From NCBI GenBank assembly GCA_037139575.1, contig JBAXGD010000002.1:5686-69685 (forward strand): a stretch of DNA of 64,000 nt, read 5' to 3'. Numbering within the stretch: the first letter of the stretch is position 1; each line of letters opens with the position of its first letter. A model generated the notes under the pieces. The model saw only the letters and a list, made by a program, of their open reading frames with translations, had not been told where the DNA came from and did not search any database. Below are positions 26,195-33,041 of this stretch, piece by piece. A program made the translations under genes and the position numbers. This stretch comes from CAIYEO01 sp037139575 (GTDB taxonomy: Bacteria; Patescibacteriota; Saccharimonadia; Saccharimonadales; UBA4665).

Positions 26195-28171
26195 ATGCAA
26201 ACACCCGGAAGCTCATTTCTACACGAGAGAAACCCCAATCTCCACGCTTCGCAAGAAGTAGAAGGTGTGGTGGGCTATTTGCGTGCTGGCGGTGAGCATA
26301 TCCCAAATGAGCCAGCAGATAAGATCTCTGCTCATTTAGGCTTTCTTGCTCATAGAGAATACGTCAATGACGGCATACTAACTGGTGACCAATCGAGTAT
26401 TGATCGCCAGATTGAAGCCAATGTCATTAAGGCCGAAAATGTACCGGATGGCTACTTTGAACTACAGCGTCGTATAGCTCGTGAACAAGGACACGGTGAC
26501 GTTACTATTACCCAAAATATGCGTGAGCAAATGACTGAAGCAGTTCAGGCTGATCAGCGAGTCGGACTTGGCAAATGGGTTGAGTACCTCGGTGGCGAAG
26601 ATGGTGGCTATCCGGACTGGTTTAAGTCCTACACATTTTCTTCTGTCACGAAACTCGGCAATTACGATAAGGAAAAGGGCGAATTCCTGAAGCGTAGTCG
26701 TGGAACTACAGCCGCTTATCCGGAACTTAACCGTGAGGCTTTAGCCTATGTCTACGATGTGCTCAATAAATCAAGAGTGCAGCACGAGCCAGTTGATGGT
26801 GGTGCCAATAACGAACAGCTCCAAAAGTTACTGCAAGGTGCCAATTTTGGTAAACTCTATGCACATGCCGTTCTTGAGATTGCTCCAACTTCACCGGAAT
26901 TGCTCAAAGATACCAGAGGCTCTTGGACAAAGTTCAACCAGAGTTCAGACCCAAGAACAGCCCGAAGGCTCGCTGGTTCGTTGCAGGGGCATGGTACTGG
27001 CTGGTGCACAGCGGGCGAATCCACCGCAAACATACAGCTTCAGGGTGGCGACTTTTACGTCTATTACACTCGTGATGAAGACGGAAAAGAGACTGTTCCG
27101 CGCGTAGCAATTCGTATGCAAGAAGGTTCAGTAGCCGAAGTGCGTGGTATCAATACTGCCCAAGAGCTTGAGTCCGAAATGGCAGATATTACGTCTGAGC
27201 GTCTGCAAGATCTACCTGGGGGCGAAGAGTATATTCGAAGAGCCCAGGACATGAAACACCTGACTGCCATAGACAAGAAGATAACAGCCGATCCTACTAC
27301 TGAACTTACTGGCGATGAGCTACGATTTCTCTATGAACTGGACCATGACATCTCAGGATTTGGTTACAAACGTGATCCACGCATTGACGAGATAAGGGCT
27401 AAACGAGAAGGCCGGGATAAGCCGGAACTTGCCCGCATACTCCCTGAAACCATTCGCGACCAGCTAAGAGGTGCGTTTATGGCTTACAGCACTGTTGCAG
27501 GCCAACTAAAAACCGAGCGTCGCTTTCGCAAGCCAGAATCTGGCGTATCGGCACAAGAGCTTGAGCACCTGTTTGCTCTCAAAGATAAGGAATGGCAAGA
27601 AAACGGCGTCTACGATCACTTAGTGGAAGAACTGATTGCCAATGGTGCTCGCTATAACCTAGTAGCCACGCCTAATGTGGAAGCAACCGAAAAACAAATT
27701 GTTGCTTTGGCTGAAGCGTTTGGTAAAGACCAGCCTTACGAAACCTACGTGTACGATGAGCTATATCGTAAAGGCAGATACACAGGCCGTGAATTTTCTG
27801 GTAACGGCGGTAGCGACCCAGTTCGCCTCAGCCTCATTCCATCCCGTCGTGATGCAGTTTTGAGCGGTAAAACGGTTGAAACACAGGTGCGAATGCTGAG
27901 GGAGCAGCAAACTGGTAAGCCTAACCTCAATTTGCGTGTCCCAAGTGTTCTTGACGCTGTTACCTACTGGTACACGCTACGAGCACAGGGCGACAAACTA
28001 GCCGACAGTAGCGCATTCGACAAAACCTATATCCGACACTTCGACCTAGAACCTAAGGCGGTCGCCGGGTGGTCGTTCGTTCCGTACTCCTACGTGCTCT
28101 ACGGTGGCACGCCGAGCTTGTACCGCTCGGGTGTCGAGGACGACGATGGCGCTCGCGTGTCGGTGGGGTAA
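26195..28171 (+). CDS. CPR-type hypothetical protein with GTGWCTAG motif and putative variable C-terminus
   Basis: 658 residues, no signal peptide. Residues about 265-335 carry GHGTGWCTAGESTA, then GGDFYVYYTRDEDG, PRVAIRM and VAEVRGI. This matches, from memory, a protein family common in CPR genomes and distantly recalls PcfJ-like plasmid proteins; the family has no known function. FLYELDHDISGFGYKRDPRI follows in the middle. The C-terminal about 50 residues (YIRHFDLEP..., then W-SFVPYSYV ... GARVSVG) resemble the C-type-lectin-fold variable region of a diversity-generating retroelement target. The last 115 bp are much more GC-rich than the rest. Neither a template repeat nor a reverse transcriptase is in the window. 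Codon use marks it as acquired. Confidence 0.75.
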   Translation: MQTPGSSFLHERNPNLHASQEVEGVVGYLRAGGEHIPNEPADKISAHLGFLAHREYVNDGILTGDQSSIDRQIEANVIKAENVPDGYFELQRRIAREQGHGDVTITQNMREQMTEAVQADQRVGLGKWVEYLGGEDGGYPDWFKSYTFSSVTKLGNYDKEKGEFLKRSRGTTAAYPELNREALAYVYDVLNKSRVQHEPVDGGANNEQLQKLLQGANFGKLYAHAVLEIAPTSPELLKDTRGSWTKFNQSSDPRTARRLAGSLQGHGTGWCTAGESTANIQLQGGDFYVYYTRDEDGKETVPRVAIRMQEGSVAEVRGINTAQELESEMADITSERLQDLPGGEEYIRRAQDMKHLTAIDKKITADPTTELTGDELRFLYELDHDISGFGYKRDPRIDEIRAKREGRDKPELARILPETIRDQLRGAFMAYSTVAGQLKTERRFRKPESGVSAQELEHLFALKDKEWQENGVYDHLVEELIANGARYNLVATPNVEATEKQIVALAEAFGKDQPYETYVYDELYRKGRYTGREFSGNGGSDPVRLSLIPSRRDAVLSGKTVETQVRMLREQQTGKPNLNLRVPSVLDAVTYWYTLRAQGDKLADSSAFDKTYIRHFDLEPKAVAGWSFVPYSYVLYGGTPSLYRSGVEDDDGARVSVG

Positions 28172-28490
28172 ATCCTTTAGCTTTTGCCCTTCCTTTTAGT
28201 CTTTCTTCTCTTTTTTCTTTCCGGTGCTTCTTCGAAATTTTTTTATCTAATAAACTACCTACGAATATAACTGTTCGGGGGTAAGTAGTCCAAAGATAAC
28301 ACCCATCGGTGCCCCTGATGGATAGTTGTTTGCATTATGCCTAAAAAGACTTTTCTAATAGAGGAGCCGCTACTTTTTAGAGCAGTAAGCACGTCAAGAA
28401 CCCTTAACACCCCACGTGTCTTTAGTGGTAGTGCCAATATGGTGCTGAAACAATAGCGGTCTTTCAACCACGAGTGGTTGTTACGAACAG
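28172..28490. other. Gene-free tail of the inserted segment with a pyrimidine-rich tract and a possible gene relic
   Basis: 28180-28250 is almost pure C/T on the forward strand. On the reverse strand a frame at 28354-28259 reads ...RHNANNYPSGAPMGVIFG... and ends QLYS at a TAG, which looks like a real protein end. It has a stop 31 codons upstream, and an overlapping 70-codon frame exists in another register. I read it as a frameshifted 3' remnant at best. No template repeat matching the variable region is seen. Confidence 0.35.
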
Positions 28491-28717
28491 GAGGCTATAA
28501 GGCTCAAAATAGTTAGCTTATATTCAGATATTTTGAAGAAGGGCCTGGAGCTATTAAGTATTTCAGCTCCTAATCAGCTTTAATGAGTAGGGTATAATAT
28601 CAATTACGTGAACATTATAGGAGATCATTGAATGGACAAAGTTCTAAAAGGAAGCAAACGTGCAGTTTCGAAAGTAGCACCATTAACTTCAAAAACCATT
28701 AATAAACAAGTTGGTGG
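28491..28717. repeat. Right copy of the 227-bp direct repeat
   Basis: Identical to 25050-25276. It contains a non-functional 93-bp piece of argS and the true start of mscL, including the AGGAGA ribosome-binding site. Confidence 0.95.
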
Positions 28718-29021
28718 ATTTGGTGAGTTTATTAGGGAGTACGGCATAGTTGGGCTTGCAATAGGTTTCGTATTCGGTGCTCAAGTTAAGAGCGTGGTTG
28801 ATGTATTCACGGCTACCATAGTGAATCCGCTTGTTGGTCTAATTTTACCTGGAACAGGAAGCTTAAACCAGAAGACCTTAACTATTCATATTTTTTCGAA
28901 GCAAGCCGTCTTTGGCTGGGGTTTGTTCCTGTCGACATTAATTAGCTTCATAATAGTAGCAATCATCATCTATGTGACATTTAAGGCCTTGAACTTAGAT
29001 AGATTAGCCAAAAAGCAATAA
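28632..29021 (+). CDS. mscL: Large-conductance mechanosensitive channel MscL
   Basis: 129 residues. After a basic N-terminal helix, GEFIREYGIVGLAIGFVFGAQVKSVVDVFTATIVNPLVG is the MscL pore helix with its glycine-zipper. A second helix lies at about residues 98-120 (GWGLFLSTLISFIIVAIIIYV). The homopentamer opens under membrane tension to release solutes in osmotic downshock. The C-terminal cytoplasmic bundle is short. The intact copy lies after the insertion, 5 bp upstream of msrB. Confidence 0.9.
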   Translation: MDKVLKGSKRAVSKVAPLTSKTINKQVGGFGEFIREYGIVGLAIGFVFGAQVKSVVDVFTATIVNPLVGLILPGTGSLNQKTLTIHIFSKQAVFGWGLFLSTLISFIIVAIIIYVTFKALNLDRLAKKQ

Positions 29022-29026
29022 TCCAT

Positions 29027-29407
29027 ATGGACGATGACTCTTTAAAGAAAAAACTAACAAAAGAGCAGTATCATGTTCTCAGAGAATCGGGAACCGAAGC
29101 TCCATTTAGTGGTAAGTTTGATGATTTTTGGACAACCGGAAACTATAAATGTGCCGCTTGTGGCAACATTCTCTTTAAATCTGGCAATAAATATGATGCT
29201 GGATGTGGCTGGCCAAGCTTCTGGAATGCGGTTGATGATACTAAAATTAAATTGATCAACGATGATAGTCTTGGCATGCAAAGAACTGAAGTACGATGCG
29301 GTGTCTGCGATAGCCATCTTGGCCATCTATTTGATGACGGGCCTAAGGAGCATGGCGGTAAAAGATACTGCATTAATTCATTATCGCTAGATTTTGATAA
29401 AAGTTAG
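29027..29407 (+). CDS. msrB: Peptide-methionine (R)-S-oxide reductase MsrB
   Basis: 126 residues, standalone MsrB length. Zn ligands are in CAACG and CGVCDSH; the core GCGWPSFWNAV and the catalytic Cys115 in GGKRYCINSLSL are conserved. It reduces methionine-R-sulfoxide in proteins. It follows mscL by 5 bp and overlaps the 3' end of the convergent HxlR gene by 4 bp. Confidence 0.95.
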   Translation: MDDDSLKKKLTKEQYHVLRESGTEAPFSGKFDDFWTTGNYKCAACGNILFKSGNKYDAGCGWPSFWNAVDDTKIKLINDDSLGMQRTEVRCGVCDSHLGHLFDDGPKEHGGKRYCINSLSLDFDKS

Positions 29408-29748
29408 AGATTAGCGCAATCTGAATCGTAATATTTATTTCCCCAAGAAGCCATCTGTTTGAGAAGGGGGACAAGGTCACGACCTTTATTAGTTAAACTA
29501 TATTCAATTCGTGGTGGAGATTCCCGAAAACTTTCTTTAGTAATTATTTCATGTTTTTCTAGCTCGTCTAGTCTTTGCGATAGAGTTTTCGGACTAATAC
29601 CGGCTAAAGATTTCTCTAGATATGTAAATCGCTTGCTGCCATCTACTAAATCTCGAAGTATAAGGGCAGTCCATTTGCTGCCTATTACGGCCATAGCAGA
29701 AGCTATACAGCCAGTTCTTTTTTCTAAATTATTACTTCTAATTTTCAT
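29404..29748 (-). CDS. HxlR-family transcriptional regulator
   Basis: 114 residues. CIASAMAVIGSKWTALILRDLVDGSKRFTYLEKSLAGISPKTLSQRLDELEKHEII is the HxlR winged helix-turn-helix, with Cys near the N-terminus (Cys14) as in redox-sensing members. It is divergent from the flavin reductase gene at 29827 and likely controls it, since a double palindrome lies between them. Confidence 0.92.
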   Translation of the reverse strand: MKIRSNNLEKRTGCIASAMAVIGSKWTALILRDLVDGSKRFTYLEKSLAGISPKTLSQRLDELEKHEIITKESFRESPPRIEYSLTNKGRDLVPLLKQMASWGNKYYDSDCANL

Positions 29749-29752
29749 ACTT

Positions 29753-29798
29753 TACTTTGTATAGTAATGGCACTATTATATTAATACTACATAAAGTA
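29753..29798. promoter_or_regulatory. Paired operator between hxlR-type gene and FMN reductase gene
   Basis: TACTTTGTATAGTA (29753-29766) and the inverted near-copy TACTACATAAAGTA (29785-29798) have centres 32 bp apart, about three helical turns. Each half is itself a TACT-N6-AGTA palindrome. This is the expected form of an HxlR-type regulator site covering both divergent promoters. Confidence 0.65.
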
Positions 29799-29826
29799 TA
29801 TCATTAATCAAAAAGAGGGAATATAT

Positions 29827-30405
29827 ATGAAACTACAAATAGTTATTGGAAGCACACGAAAAGGAAGAAGATCTCTACAATTCTCAAAATGGATTGCGTC
29901 AGCAGCTCAAGAATTAAAGAATGTTGAAGTTGAGATGGTTGATTTAATTGATTTTGATCTTCCACTTTTTAACGAAGCCGTATCGCCGAGATACAATCCG
30001 GATCGTAAGGTAGAAGGCGATGTTAAGAAGTTTCTCGATAAATTAGCAGAGGCTGATGGTTATGTTTTTGTTACCCCCGAATATAACCACTCATTATCGG
30101 GAGTTCTTAAAAATGCACTAGACTACACAGCATATGAACTAAACCGCAAGCCTGCAGCTGTAGCAACACATGGAAGTGTAGGTGGAGCTCGAGCCGCAGA
30201 ACACCTAAAGATGATTTTATCGGAGTGTCAGGCTGTTGTCGTACCAATCAACCTACACTTTAACCATTTCATAGATGGAATTATTGACGAGGAAGGTAAT
30301 TTGATTAAGGAACTTAAGGAACTGCAGTACGGTCCACACACCACTGTGAATACTATGCTAAATGATCTAGTTTGGTATGCCAATGCACTAAAAGCAGCTA
30401 AATAG
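29827..30405 (+). CDS. NADPH-dependent FMN reductase (flavodoxin-like)
   Basis: 192 residues. The phosphate-binding loop IGSTRKGRRS at the N-terminus and PEYNHSLSGVLKNALDY in the middle are the NAD(P)H-FMN reductase/azoreductase (YieF/ArsH group) signatures. It reduces FMN, quinones or azo compounds, probably against oxidative or electrophile stress. AGAGGG provides a ribosome-binding site. The divergent HxlR-type regulator and MsrB next to it suggest a redox-response locus. Confidence 0.9.
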   Translation: MKLQIVIGSTRKGRRSLQFSKWIASAAQELKNVEVEMVDLIDFDLPLFNEAVSPRYNPDRKVEGDVKKFLDKLAEADGYVFVTPEYNHSLSGVLKNALDYTAYELNRKPAAVATHGSVGGARAAEHLKMILSECQAVVVPINLHFNHFIDGIIDEEGNLIKELKELQYGPHTTVNTMLNDLVWYANALKAAK

Positions 30406-30410
30406 AAACC

Positions 30411-30449
30411 TATTTTACCCTTGTAAAATAACACTTATTGTGCTAATGT
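30411..30449 (+). promoter_or_regulatory. Promoter of the 320-residue gene with overlapping palindrome
   Basis: TTGTAA (30421-30426), 17 bp ending in TGC, TAATGT (30444-30449). It is followed by an A-rich leader to ATG 30485. The perfect 8-bp palindrome TATTTTAC-CCTT-GTAAAATA (30411-30430) overlaps the -35 box. It may be an operator or the terminator hairpin of the flavin reductase gene, though no T-run follows. Confidence 0.55.
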
Positions 30450-30484
30450 ATATTTAGATAAATATAAAATAAAAAAATCAAAAA

Positions 30485-31447
30485 ATGTCAGAAACTTTCA
30501 ATACTTCAATTCAAGAACAGCCCCAGGTTAGCGAAGCCGATGTGGATAAATTCATGAGTGTTGTTGATGAAAAGTACTCTACCGGAAAGGCCGTAGAATA
30601 TGACGGCAAGATACTTCGTTTTGAGGATGCCATAAAAAAGAATTTGAAGGATGAGAGCGGTAACAAAACTGGCGAAACTCAAAATATTGTTATTCTTTCT
30701 GATGAAAATGGCCAACAAACGATTTTAGACGCCAAGGACTTTATATCCTCACAGGGCTTGAAATTTGATGAAGGCACTGAGTTACCCAAGGAGGAAGACG
30801 CTGCAGTTTTGGAGCAGATTCGCGAAATTACGAGAACCCCGAAAACCGAATATCGGAAGTTTAGAAACGAATTAGTGTTTAAGCCTGCCCTAGAATCTTC
30901 AGATGACAAGGAATCAAACTTTGATAATTTGCTAGATCCGAACCAAGATCTTTCTGAAAATACTGTAGAAAAAGCTGCTGTAAAAGAAACCGTACGAACT
31001 AAAGTTACCCCTGAATCCAAGAAAATGGCAGAAGAACGAATTGAACAAGCCTATATGTCCGATCCTGGATTAGCCGAAATATTTAATAAATTTTCAAGCG
31101 AAAATGGTTTAGCAGATAGATCCGAGCTGACTGAAGCCATGAGGAATAATAAGGACTTGAGGATTGAAGTTGGGGTATATCTTTTGGCTAAAATTGACAG
31201 ACTTTTCCACCAAATGCCCGAGAGGATTCAGGATGATACCGAAAAAAAACCTTCAACTGAAGGCTATAATCATATACCTGTAATGACAAGTCGTGAATAT
31301 GCAACATTGCTCGCAATTTCTATGCTTGATGGAACATTTGATGATAAAAGAGTTGGCGGCGATACAATTGAATACAGGGAAGGTACCGATAAAGTTATTC
31401 TTGGACAACATAGAGCCGCAGCACAAAAATTAATAAGTCTGTCCTAG
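30485..31447 (+). CDS. Hypothetical 320-residue protein
   Basis: No family recognised. The N-terminal 80 residues contain a compact segment (EYDGKILRFEDAIKKNL..., IVILSDENGQQTILDAKDFI) that may be a small beta domain. Residues 100-180 are charged and probably disordered; residues 180-320 are helical (AEERIEQAYMSDPGLAEIFNKF, REYATLLAISMLDGTFDDKR). No signal or membrane segment. The shared TGC-TAATGT promoter links it to the genes at 8916, 42380, 57878 and 59097. Confidence 0.6.
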   Translation: MSETFNTSIQEQPQVSEADVDKFMSVVDEKYSTGKAVEYDGKILRFEDAIKKNLKDESGNKTGETQNIVILSDENGQQTILDAKDFISSQGLKFDEGTELPKEEDAAVLEQIREITRTPKTEYRKFRNELVFKPALESSDDKESNFDNLLDPNQDLSENTVEKAAVKETVRTKVTPESKKMAEERIEQAYMSDPGLAEIFNKFSSENGLADRSELTEAMRNNKDLRIEVGVYLLAKIDRLFHQMPERIQDDTEKKPSTEGYNHIPVMTSREYATLLAISMLDGTFDDKRVGGDTIEYREGTDKVILGQHRAAAQKLISLS

Positions 31448-31456
31448 GTTATATTT

Positions 31457-32017
31457 ATGAATGAGATTGATAAAACGATAAAGCCAACAAAATTACTTTG
31501 GGTTGATCTTGAAATGACTGGGCTTGATCCTAGCGAGCACGTTATTATTGAAGTTGCAGTATTAATTACGGACTTTGATTTTAAAACTTTGGCCAAGTAC
31601 GAGGCAGTAATATCTCAACCTGAAGAAAAGATTCAAAACATGAATGAGTGGTCGGCGATACAGCACGCAAAAAGTGGTCTTATCGATAAAATTCGCAACA
31701 ACGGTAAAACTGAAAAACAAGTTATTATAGAAATAGTAAATTTGATAAAAAATAACTTCGGTGATGAGCCGGCAATCCTAGCTGGAAACTCAATTTATAA
31801 TGATCGCAAGTTTATTGAAAAGTGGTGGCCGGAAGTTGCTAGCCTGCTCCACTACAGGATGCTTGATGTAACGTCATTCAAGATTTTGATGGAGAACAAA
31901 TTAACAGACAAGTTTGAGAAAAACGATAACCATAGAGCTTTAGATGACATAGGGGCATCTATAAAAGAGCTAGAGTTTTATCTAGATAATTTGTCAAAAA
32001 TTAGTGAAAAGCCCTAG
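31457..32017 (+). CDS. orn: Oligoribonuclease
   Basis: 186 residues of the DEDDh exonuclease group. LLWVDLEMTGLDP has the first catalytic pair (Asp17, Glu19); GNSIYNDRKFI and NDNHRALDDI carry the others. MNEWSAIQHAKSGL is an Orn hallmark. It degrades 2-5-mer RNAs to mononucleotides, finishing mRNA decay, to which PNPase and RNase J in this window also contribute. It starts 9 bp after the preceding gene. Confidence 0.95.
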   Translation: MNEIDKTIKPTKLLWVDLEMTGLDPSEHVIIEVAVLITDFDFKTLAKYEAVISQPEEKIQNMNEWSAIQHAKSGLIDKIRNNGKTEKQVIIEIVNLIKNNFGDEPAILAGNSIYNDRKFIEKWWPEVASLLHYRMLDVTSFKILMENKLTDKFEKNDNHRALDDIGASIKELEFYLDNLSKISEKP

Positions 32018-32038
32018 GTTGATTTATAATTTCTTCCC

Positions 32039-32371
32039 ATGTTTGAATATTCAGAAGTAAAAAAACTAATAATATCCTACGAAGGCGTAGTAAAAAGCTA
32101 TCCTTACGGTAAAAATATTGAGGTTTATTCATTAAACGAGCAGATGTTTGCTCTTCTATATAAAGATTTAACACCACTACAAATTTCATTGAGGTGCGAT
32201 AGACTGCTAGCTAAACACCTTAAGGAAAAATATGAGACCGTTCTTTCAGGCAAGGACTTAAATCCAAGGTCATGGATTACTGTTATTCTGACCGGACAAC
32301 TTACCCTAGAAGAGGTGAGAGATTTAATTAGGCACTCATACGAGATAACAAAACAGCTAGAGTCTAATTAG
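32039..32371 (+). CDS. MmcQ/YjbR family protein
   Basis: 110 residues with the MmcQ/YjbR pattern: a helix, SYPYGKNIEVYSLNEQMFALLY, ISLRCDRLLAKHLKEKYETVLSG and the terminal NPRSWITVILTG-LTLEEVRDLIRHSYEIT. This fold has a CyaY-like surface and is often annotated as DNA-binding; the function is uncertain. It lies 21 bp after orn. Confidence 0.88.
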   Translation: MFEYSEVKKLIISYEGVVKSYPYGKNIEVYSLNEQMFALLYKDLTPLQISLRCDRLLAKHLKEKYETVLSGKDLNPRSWITVILTGQLTLEEVRDLIRHSYEITKQLESN

Positions 32372-32978
32372 CTGATAATGTCTTAGAATAATCTGTAAGT
32401 ACCTTATTTTGTTTGTATAAAGTGCTCAAAAGTGCCTTCATTGCGGCTTTAGTTTCGCCATTATATGCAATGGTAATATTATTTTGATACAGATTAATTT
32501 TAGTCTGATAATTTGATAAATACGCTGCATCAAATGTTCCGTTGAGTATCGCAGAACCAAGGCTTGTTTTAACAGATGAGCTCGAGTACGCTTTCACTGA
32601 TGGAGTTATTGGTACTCCTTCTGCTACAGCTAATTTTATTAATTGAGATTGAGCGCTGGCCATACTCAGCTGAGTAGTTGCGGAAAGGTTCAGTATAGTT
32701 TGATTCTTTGAATTAGTGGTTCCTTGAGAGGAAATTTGCATTAGGATTGCTTGATCCTCTACTAGATTAATTATATTTTTGTTGTTAGCGCTCTTTGAGC
32801 CTGAAATGATTATATTGAGGATAAAGGCAATAACAATGATTATTAATAGTCCACCGGCCACGATGAAAATTCTCGATTTTGTGCTACTATTACCCCCAGA
32901 AAATGAATTTCGCTGAGGAGAATGATTATCGTTCATGAAATAAAATTGATCGTTGTTAGTGTTTTGGTTCGGATTCAT
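32364..32978 (-). CDS. Hypothetical membrane-anchored protein with Asn/Gln-rich N-terminus
   Basis: 204 residues. The first about 30 residues are Asn/Gln/Ser-rich (MNPNQNTNNDQFYFMNDNHSP...). One transmembrane helix follows (about 38-60, FIVAGGLLIIIVIAFILNIII). The rest is extracytoplasmic, helical and Ser/Thr/Gln-rich. It overlaps the 3' end of the MmcQ gene by 8 bp. Unknown family; likely a surface protein. Confidence 0.6.
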   Translation of the reverse strand: MNPNQNTNNDQFYFMNDNHSPQRNSFSGGNSSTKSRIFIVAGGLLIIIVIAFILNIIISGSKSANNKNIINLVEDQAILMQISSQGTTNSKNQTILNLSATTQLSMASAQSQLIKLAVAEGVPITPSVKAYSSSSVKTSLGSAILNGTFDAAYLSNYQTKINLYQNNITIAYNGETKAAMKALLSTLYKQNKVLTDYSKTLSAN

Positions 32979-33041
32979 ATGTATTATTTAACCATAACTG
33001 ACTTCATGTACCCAAGTAACTTTAGCGTACAATAGGATTAT

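Larger units (their letters stand above)
25277..28490. mobile_element. Acquired 3.2-kb segment between argS-mscL direct repeats
   Basis: The segment holds a RelB/RelE-like pair and a 658-residue gene. Codon use shifts from AGA/ATA-rich host style to CGT/CGC and a visibly higher GC content. No integrase or transposase is present. The 227-bp direct repeats leave both argS and mscL intact. This suits single-crossover integration of a circular molecule carrying this junction, or a duplication that captured foreign DNA. The exact mechanism is inference. Confidence 0.7.

Noticed and set aside
28255..28467. 70-codon reverse frame in the insertion tail
   Set aside because: No start signal, no recognisable family, and the more protein-like end is in another frame; at most a relic.
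25277..28490. Insertion sequence or transposon
   Set aside because: No transposase, no terminal inverted repeats, and the direct repeats (227 bp) are far too long for target-site duplication.
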